A DNA stretch of 64,000 nucleotides, taken from the NCBI GenBank assembly GCA_026075535.2, contig AP026542.1:12338001-12402000 (forward strand), in the 5' to 3' direction. The DNA is from Tricholoma matsutake. Lineage: Eukaryota; Basidiomycota; Agaricomycetes; Agaricales; Tricholomataceae. The position numbers and the translations under genes are program-made. Under the pieces are notes generated by a model. It had not been told where the DNA came from, did no database searches, and worked only from the letters and a program-made list of their open reading frames with translations. Each line of letters opens with the position of its first letter. Position 1 is the first letter of the stretch. This document shows, piece after piece, positions 56,750-64,000 of the stretch.

Positions 56750-58273
56750 ATTACTAGAGAGAGCTTATACTCTACAGAGCATGGTGGTCCATCTTCAGGA
56801 TACTCTGCCAGATTTGTATGTGAAATGTCTATATCTGCATAATCTCTGTGGTTTAACTTTAGCCACTCCAGTGCTCATGCTACATAGTTCCATCACACAA
56901 GAACCAAGGATCAACTATAATCTTCCAGAGTTGGTTTGCATGGACCAGTAAAAAGAATTGCAAGCACATCATCCATTTCATCTCTAGGAGGTGGGAGTTT
57001 ACTATACACCTTTGGAATGGGAGTTTCAAATGCAATTGCATTAGCTTTTATTTAACAGCCCCCTGTTGAAATTTTCAGAAAACAACATGTGTGTCTAACC
57101 CAGGCAATTAAAAGTTTTTAAACAAACTGCAGGCTGGATAGCTCTTCAGGTACATCCACAAGCCACAATCCATGAGCTAGTGCAAGCCTTGGAACTTTGT
57201 TATGTCTGAGGGACATTCTACAAGTATTGCATACATTACTACATTTATAATCTAGTATTGGACCAGTATATTCTTTTTTCTTCTGATCCAAACTTTTTTG
57301 CTCTACACTAGATATACCCTCTGCCTTTAACACATGCAAGTGATTTTTAATAGCTTTTAATCTGCTAAGTTCCCCACTTGGTACTAATTCACCACATACA
57401 GTGCAACCACCTTCTTCAATTTTATTTTTGGACATTTTTTTACAGGCTCCCTCTGCTATGTCTCATGCAAGAGCATTAGTCAATGGCTCTGGTGGAAATG
57501 GAAAGGAGGAGTCTATAGTACTTGGAACTGATTGACTGTTCTTTAAATGTGTTATTACTCTGAGAATTTTCTTGCTTCTTTTTTGCTCTATGACATTGTA
57601 ACCATGGTAGCTCAATTGAGAATACAGTAACAAGTACATTACATTGGGGACAGGAGTGATTTTTCAAACAATTCTGTAAGGTTTTTTTGTTGTCATGAGC
57701 ACTAGCATGACAACCATGGGATTTTGCCATTTTCTGTAGAGTAGCTTTTGAAAGATATGGGGTAAGATCTTGAAGTGGCATGTTAACATAAACAAACTGG
57801 CTTGGTGGTTACTGCAATAGCCCAACATCATTTACATGATCAGCATATTTGAATACATTCTTTGTAATGTCCAGTTGATTTTTGTCCCATGGTAACATAT
57901 ATGGCTCTAGTTGTGAGTAGGAGAAGACACAAGCAGCATGACCCCCCACAGTAAGTGTTCTAGTATGTAGTGCAAATGTTTCAGATGCATTCTGTTTGTA
58001 ATACCCTCTGGGGTCACGTACTTTACAAAACTTGAATAGCAGATAAGGCACATTCTGATTGTTTTTGCAAGCATAAAAATTCTGGTTTTGATATTTTAAT
58101 GGATGTAAACATACAAGGCCATGAAGAATGGATTTGGCAAACAGACACAAGAAATGAAACTTTTTTAGGGCCCCACACTCAAAAAAAGAAAGCATTGAAA
58201 ACAAATAAGATATAGACAAATAATCATCATCATGTATGTTTAACAAGAGCCAGATGCCATGCCACAAAATCAT
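56750..58273 (-). pseudogene. Helitron N-terminal part (DUF6570-like, SAP-like)
   Basis: The piece 58273-57809 ends FKYADHVNDVGLLQ. The next (57781-57476) is SAP-like (LTPYLSKATLQKMAKSHGCH), with Cys pairs CPQCNVLV. The piece 57435-57118 has CTVCGELVPSGELS, CSNVCNTCRMSL and ALAHGLWLVDVPEELSSLQF, typical of the DUF6570 region in front of Helitron Rep. Further broken pieces to about 56750 contain ALEWLKLNHRDYADIDIS. Cys-rich segments may bind zinc and DNA. Confidence 0.75.
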
Positions 58274-58406
58274 GTTTGTACATCATATTCTGTTTCAATA
58301 TCAAGGATAGCATCCAGACCCTGATGGAGACACCAACTACTGGAAGAATATTTAGGGACAGTATCCAGTGTTGCAAATGGAACAGCAAAAAAACAATATT
58401 CCTGAC

Positions 58407-59084
58407 TCAATGCCAAAAGTTAGAAAATATCTCTGCATAAGTAGAGTAAAACAAGGCACAGTTTAGCTGTCTTATGGTACAAGAAATTGAAGGAACAGAT
58501 ATATGTAACACTTTAAAATATTGAGAGCAAGATGTTATACTATATTTGCTAAACAAACTGTGATTGCCCCTGAAATGCATTGGCACTGAAGTTGATGCAG
58601 ACCAAGATATAGAAGTACAATCATAGCATTGTGACTTGGATAAGTCAGATATGTTAAAGAAGTACACATTGGCATAGGATATAAGGGTTGGATAAAAATT
58701 TAGGTTTGGAACATGTTCTTTGTAAAGAACACCCCAAAAGGGATTTGTCAAATTACCCACATTGAGGGTATCTACATCAGGCAGATGCAAGATGCCCTCA
58801 TTGGGGGAGCCCATATATGGGGCTAGGTAGTTGTCTGCATTGGAGTAACTCATTTTGGGGTCCATATAAATTTCACTGACAGAAATGCCCACACAGGGGA
58901 GGGAAATACTGTCATTATCCTGGGCATATGCTAGCAAAGCTGGTAGTTCATCAGCATCAACATTACAGCAACCTGCTATTTTTGTACTGTATGATAGGTT
59001 CAAAGGGCTTAAAAATGGAATAGGTCCCTTCCTCAGATGGTCTGCGCTTGCAAACATAGTCAAAGGTAATCTACTATGAGTCAA
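58407..59084 (-). CDS. Unidentified open frame, 225 codons
   Basis: Open from ATG 59084 to 58407. It has a run of hydrophobic and Ser/Asn-rich sequence (SYSNADNYLAPYMGSPNEG, NLTNPFWGVLYKEHVP) with no known motif, no clear membrane segments, and no repeats. It lies just upstream of the Helitron on the same strand, so it may be Helitron cargo or old flanking DNA. I do not recognise a family and the frame could be chance. Confidence 0.25.
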   Translation of the reverse strand: MTHSRLPLTMFASADHLRKGPIPFLSPLNLSYSTKIAGCCNVDADELPALLAYAQDNDSISLPCVGISVSEIYMDPKMSYSNADNYLAPYMGSPNEGILHLPDVDTLNVGNLTNPFWGVLYKEHVPNLNFYPTLISYANVYFFNISDLSKSQCYDCTSISWSASTSVPMHFRGNHSLFSKYSITSCSQYFKVLHISVPSISCTIRQLNCALFYSTYAEIFSNFWH

Positions 59085-59099
59085 GCTGGTGAGGTAAGA

Positions 59100-61690
59100 A
59101 CTATTGAAAGAGTCTAGATGAACATTCAGTCATATTCAGCTCACCATTCTCAGATGAGTTCATAGCATACTGTATGAGAAGTAAGACTGCAGACCCCAGT
59201 GACCAGTGCTGTCAGGTGGACGAGAACTTGGCACCAGATTATCACCTAATGCACATTAAAGGCCAGGCAGGAAAGCAGGTGCAATATGACATACCATCAG
59301 ATGCAATGGCAATCAGGTATAAGCAGAAAATTGCTAGCATGGAGAGCTGTTTGAAAGCTTGCAACATGGTGGTTCGAGATTGAGAAGAAAATCGGCAATC
59401 AAAGTCGTACCACCTGTCAAGGATGGATTTTGAATGGAAACTTCTGAGAAAGTTTCACATGATTTGATGCATATGAGAGAGTATACTCCATGTATTTGTA
59501 TTTGAGGACTTATGGAGTCTAGAAGATACAAGATGAAGTAATATATGTATATAGGCTACTGTACCCATATTTTGTCCCAGAGCATGGATTCATGATGGGA
59601 ACAACAGATATTGTTTTTGTGAAAGTATGCAAATTGGCTAGTGGGAGGATAGAGCAGAATTAAGGTGTTATGGGGCTCCAAAGGAAACTGGCAACTTGAG
59701 ACACAGCCATAGCAACCGACAAAGCTGGTATTGCCAGCAAGATCTGGACCAATGACCACCACACATTGGCCTAGCACTGCATGGATTAGCTCTGCGTCTG
59801 AAGCATTTACTGCACCTTCTCTCTCAGTAGTCATTTCCAGTAGGATGTACTTCAAGGGAATTTGACCTGGGTCGCCATGAGCCCCAGTTTGATCATCACT
59901 GAGCTGTCCAATCCTTTCCACAGATGGTTGAGCACCAGCATGCCCTGACATCCTTCATACTTCCCCCCTTGATAATAGATGCCCTCCTTGATCCCCCAAA
60001 TGACGATGTCAAGGTGTTTATTGTCAAGTTGGGGGTCTAACAGCCACTCTCCTAAGTCCTGTGAGTTAAACAGAGTAGCTTCGGTCTATGTGACACATAC
60101 CAAGCTTTACCATTGTGGCAGGGTAGATGGTCTACTGGAAGTTCATTGACAAAGGTTGTCATGTCACGAAGAATGAGGTAAGCATGATCTTGGGGATCAG
60201 GGGAAAATAAGAGCAGGGGGAGAAGGGGTTCAATGGGTAACTTAAATACTTAGCTTATAATCTACACCTTGGTGTGTAGAAACTTGAGAGACTTAGTTGA
60301 CTTTAAGGAATAGCTTAGATGGAGGGCATGAAAAAGTGGGAGGAAGAAGGAATATGCTCCATTCGACAGGTGGGAGGACACCTAGATACAAAACAAGGTA
60401 GCTACACAGCGAAACCTGATTGCACACATTCTCTTGTGTCGACAGCCTGAGCAACCAAATAAAATAAAATAAAGAAATGAAAAGGAAAGAGGATTGTTGA
60501 ATTCGGGGTATACTACCAAAGTCCAAGAAGGATCTTCAACCCTATGAGAAGTCTTGATGTGATGGCTTTATTGAATCTTCGTCTCGGAGTTTTTGCAACT
60601 GGGAATAACTCGGGGAGAGGCTGCCATTGAGCACCTCTATTGACAGTATGTCGCCTGTGCCCCCAGCAAGTGCGGAGGACACCCAAGTGATGCCCCTCAA
60701 CCCTACCGTCCAGCTACTAGACCCATCAAGTCAGATTTCGCTGGCTGAGAAGTTGTTGATGCTTGACGTTGCGGATTGTCATGGTATTAAGGCACAAAAT
60801 AACACTATAAAAGGAAAATGGAAAACCTGCCACTGATCCTTTGGAATGAGTGTGAAGCTCTCGACACGGAGGCCAAGGAAGCTGAGAAAACATGGTTGAT
60901 CGCGTGATCAACATGTCACATGAATTGTGTGTTGTGCTTGAGGAGAAATAAATAATCTGCAAAGTAAAAATATCAAATAATAAATGAGTGGGATTGAACA
61001 AGTAAGAATATGAAAGTGCATCAAGAATATACAATGATGTGAGGTCATTGTCGCATGACAAGAGACTTCATGGAAAACTCCGGAAATGGTGGGGTTGATG
61101 AGTGGGACTCGTCACCCTACCACACCGTGGGTTCAGTTGGGAAATGAGAGGCTAGGTCCCAAGCTGCACTAAGGGATGTTTCTCTTGAATCAGAATGAGT
61201 TGGCATAGTTGGACAAACAATCAGTCTGGTTGACAATGCGCCCCTTGGAATCCATTGCATTTTCAACAACAACAAACCAGTCCTGGCAAAAGTTCAATTA
61301 GTCAGTGCAATGATTGCCATAACTGCACTCACACTAGCTCTATCACCTCATCATTGTCAAGCTCAACAATACTTTTCATGGTTTGCGTGTTGATCCTAAG
61401 TGTGACACTGAACTTTTCATTCATGACAAGGGTAGATCCAAGAACTGTTGCTTGATGGACCTTCAGATTACCCTTGACAACATGAACGTTCATGCCACAA
61501 AATGGATCCCCAGTATGCAAGGGATTTCTCGTTTGCGCCTTATCACACACACTGGTTTTTCCTCAGCTACACACAGCCAATTGATACAAGTCTGCTCAAC
61601 TTGGAACTACAAAAGGTCAGATACAGGCAGAATGATCAGAGTGGGTTCAAATACCTCTTTGCCAACAGAGATTTGACATCCTTGTTCTCC
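59100..61690. other. Unassigned region with short frames only
   Basis: Small frames at 59174-59383 (plus), 59556-59951 (minus), 60627-60836 (plus) and 61383-61676 (plus) show no known domain. The plus frame 60627-60836 begins MSTSIDSMSPVPPASAEDTQ and resembles the start of a Gag, but nothing follows to support it. CpG is low and TGA stops are common, as in the other old repeats. Confidence 0.35.
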
Positions 61691-61700
61691 AACTGTCATA

Positions 61701-62801
61701 CTATAGCATTACTACTTCTCCATATACCTGGGTAATAAAGCCCTCCCATCCTTGGTGTTCTCCAGAGATAATTGTCACATAATCACCACAGGTGAAAGCT
61801 CTCCGTATGTCCCACTGAGGCACTTCAACAAGCAGATTGTCATGGGAGGTCTCAATTTGAGCTGTCTCTGTGTTATCAATGCTAATGATGTGACCTAGCG
61901 TTCCCTGAAGCTGGCCTGAGTATATGAGCACCTTTTCAGACACCCCAAACTGAACTTTTGATTGAGCAACTCATATTGCATGTTGTACATCTGCATTGCT
62001 TGATTTATCGAAGAACACAAGCTCCTTCTCCTTTGGTAGCATATCAACATCATCTAAATCCAAGGTGTTGAAAGTTTGGATCCCAAATCCGTCAAGCATG
62101 AAAGTTTTTCCACAAAACGTATATAGACCATGAGTACACCTAAGTGCCCTAGTTCCCAGGCTGTCCTTGATGACATTGGGATCAAAGAGAGCTTGGGGTG
62201 GTTGTCCACAAGAGTCAGGATTAACAGACAACCTGGGTATAAAAATCACCTCTGCAACCTCATCACAAACCTTGGTTACAAATCCTAAGTTGTTGTGATA
62301 GTAGCCACCACACCAAAGTTGCACCCATGAACCCGAGTTGCAGGTTCGTGATGCAGGTGAGGGCATCAAGATTTTAATGCAATCTTCTAGTGGCACAAAC
62401 ATTAAACAGGATTTGTTTGACCCAAGAAAAGATACAGGAGCGATGCCCTTGAGAAATGCACCAAGCGACAATCTTGCATCAGCTGTAGATTGATGAACCT
62501 CAATATAGATGGCTCTGGGTTGGTGGTCATGGTAGAAAACAGAAAGTACAGGAGAACTTGAAGGTCCAGCTAATGCAGCTTCCATGCATTTGATCAGCAT
62601 CTCCAATTTGCAACCTTTCTGAATGGAGGTCAACACAATGCACAGAAATTTAGAAAAGCATGCTGAACATACATCAACTGATAATCTCCAAATTTCTGGG
62701 TTGTGCAAGGAAGGATAGAGGGTAGCATCTTTAACAATGCATACAAGGCCAGAATCCTGTGCCAAAGCTGATGAGGATGTAGTTGCTTTGGTCCTCCTCA
62801 T
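61701..62801 (-). pseudogene. Protein with three KOW-like motifs (Spt5-like family), one stop
   Basis: From ATG 62801 the frame gives PEIWRLSVDVCSACFSKFLC and then AIYIEVHQSTADARLSLGAF, which resemble the N-terminal RNA-polymerase-binding fold of Spt5/NusG proteins. Three KOW-like motifs follow: GSWVQLWCGGYYHNNLGFVT, EKVLIYSGQLQGTLGHIISI and GDYVTIISGEHQGWEGFITQ. Between the first two are RALRCTHGLYTFCGKTF and LPKEKELVFF. A TGA at about 61973-61971 (HAI*VAQ, Arg expected) is the only stop. I recognise an Agaricomycete family with this layout that exists in many copies per genome. A role in transcription elongation is only suggested by the KOW motifs. It is not the housekeeping Spt5: it is too short and in repeat-rich DNA. 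Confidence 0.6.
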
Positions 62802-62964
62802 GATTCACCTGCCACCACCATTTTGTCATGTTATCATCCAAGTTACATGGCCTGATTTGAGCCAACAACATTTGAATCTCTGAAGCACATGAACTGACCA
62901 AACAAACCATCCCCATCACCCAAACACACTGATGAACTCCATCTGAGCCTGAAACCCACCACAC

Positions 62965-64000
62965 TTGGATTGACTCAAGAGGTTACAGATCCTCCAATCA
63001 TGGACATTGTTCATGGGACACACTAAATAAGGCAATGTGTGCTCTGTTGGGCTCATGGCAGAAAGGACAGCAAAGTTTGATTGAGCTTGCACAGCCAAAC
63101 TCTGCTGTTACCATCAAGATAACCAATCCTCTCATTTTGACCACCTGCCTGGCCTCACAGGGCCTCTCCTCCACAGTAAACTGTTCATGTGATGGCAATC
63201 TAACACTGTAAATAGTGTATCATTGCAACACCATCCTTGTATATCCATTCCTTTATTTCTGTTCATAATTCTTCATCCAAAGAAAATCAAACTCCATGTC
63301 CCAAGAAAGCCTCAAATGGTACTTGCCAAATTCTTTGCAAATGATGCAGCATGTACATGATGTATGTAAACCACAGACACACCTGATACTCTACCAATGC
63401 ACTGGAACAACACCAACAAAGTAACACAGCAGGCAGAGTTCTGAGGCAGTTGACTTATAGTTGACTTGTAGTTGGCTCATGTTTGACTTGTGGTTGACTC
63501 ATGGTTGACTCAATCATTACATAATCCTACCAAATTGAGATTGATGCATCCTGTTAAGAACTGATCCTGAGGTGCATGTTGGAATCTGGTCGGATCCTGC
63601 AGGTGTTGATAGTGGGAGGTTGTCAGGCTGTAACAGATCCTGGGGAAGGGGAACAGAAAGGACTTGGCTTCAACTTGTAAGATGTTGCACCCTTCACCTT
63701 GTCTGGTGTCCTAATTTCGAGATGAAGGTTTGGAGGTAGGAGAGGATAAGTACAGGAAGTGCAGAGAAGCAGTGCAGAGGGACTTGGGTTAAGTTTGGAT
63801 GAGACCAGAACTTTGGAGGGAGAGCTAGAGGTCGAGTCAAATGAAGTTTGGATGGAGGTAGGAGTAGAACAAATTGGATTGGCAGGTTAAGTCAAGTCTA
63901 TGTCAAGTCTTTATCAGTAGACAAACTGAGCAATATAAGTCAAAACTAAGTGGGCTTAAATACTGGGGTATGGAATCAGAGTGGAACATCTCAGTAACTG
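62965..64000. other. Unassigned right end; short GTTGACT repeats
   Basis: No gene is visible. 63451-63512 repeats a GTTGACTTGTG/GTTGACTCATG-type unit several times, and 63840-63960 has GTCAAGTCT repeats. The short minus frames near 63198 and 63098 have no known motif; they may be the untranslated upstream part of the KOW-motif gene. Confidence 0.35.

Larger units (their letters stand above)
45605..58273 (-). mobile_element. Helitron (rolling-circle transposon), interrupted by element C
   Basis: Minus-strand remains of one Helitron polyprotein run from 58273 to 45605, in the order SAP-like/DUF6570-like N-terminus, Helitron_like_N Rep domain, PIF1-type helicase, cysteine-protease-like C-terminus. 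Element C (48116-54345) sits in the helicase Walker A motif with the duplication CAGCC. Without it the Helitron would be about 6.4 kb of coding sequence. Frameshifts and stops occur in every domain, so it is dead. Confidence 0.88.

Noticed and set aside
61701..62801. Housekeeping Spt5 elongation factor
   Set aside because: Too short, lacks the acidic N-terminus and C-terminal repeats, has a stop, and lies in repeat-rich DNA.

Overview
This window looks like nuclear DNA of a filamentous basidiomycete, most likely an Agaricomycete. The grounds are short introns of about 50 bases with GT..AG ends, a small basidiomycete-type gene at 26281-26984, and Ty3/gypsy, Helitron, pogo, Tc1, hAT and LINE relics of the kinds common in mushroom-forming fungi. 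Roughly 85-90% of it is transposable-element sequence, much of it nested. I cannot name the species.

Layout. 1-1.7 kb: a Gag fragment (minus) and a collapsed Ty3/gypsy RT-integrase relic (plus). 1.7-3.35 kb: a non-autonomous hAT-like element. 4.05-11.58 kb: a full-length Ty3/gypsy chromovirus (element A, minus) with two LTRs and an extra zinc-knuckle ORF after the chromodomain. 12.17-14.91 kb: a small non-autonomous LTR element carrying an orphan fungal ORF, with a primer site matching tRNA-Leu. 14.9-16.4 kb: hAT-like remains. 16.4-20.7 kb: a LINE (minus) whose endonuclease is split by a 374-bp hAT MITE. 20.7-21.4 kb: a chromodomain end and LTR of another gypsy element. 21.8-28.0 kb: a stretch of much more CpG-rich, apparently single-copy DNA holding the only intact-looking host gene.

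28.4-38.6 kb: a pogo/CENP-B-type transposase (minus) split by a three-LTR gypsy complex (element B) with a GTGTT target duplication. 38.7-45.2 kb: more hAT-like elements and a nearly intact Tc1 element. 45.6-58.3 kb: a large Helitron (minus: DUF6570-like region, HUH Rep, PIF1 helicase, cysteine-protease-like C-terminus). Its Walker A motif is split by a second copy of the B family (element C, plus). 58.4-64 kb: mostly unassigned, plus a gene for a protein with three KOW-like motifs (61701-62801, minus).

How it fits together. Nested target duplications give an order of events: the Helitron, the pogo element and the hAT-like elements are the older layers, and gypsy elements A, B and C, the Tc1 and the MITE landed in them. 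Nearly every autonomous element is dead, and the killing change is usually CGA to TGA. Comparing B with C codon by codon shows this directly, which points to cytosine-methylation-type CpG decay of repeats while the 22-28 kb island escaped.

The most unusual structure is a module repeated in the hAT-like elements: a palindrome around GGCCCAAA..TTTGGGCC, a box reading CCCTGCAAGCAGNTGCTCACAG, and intron-like GTAAGT..TTTTAG sequence between copies.
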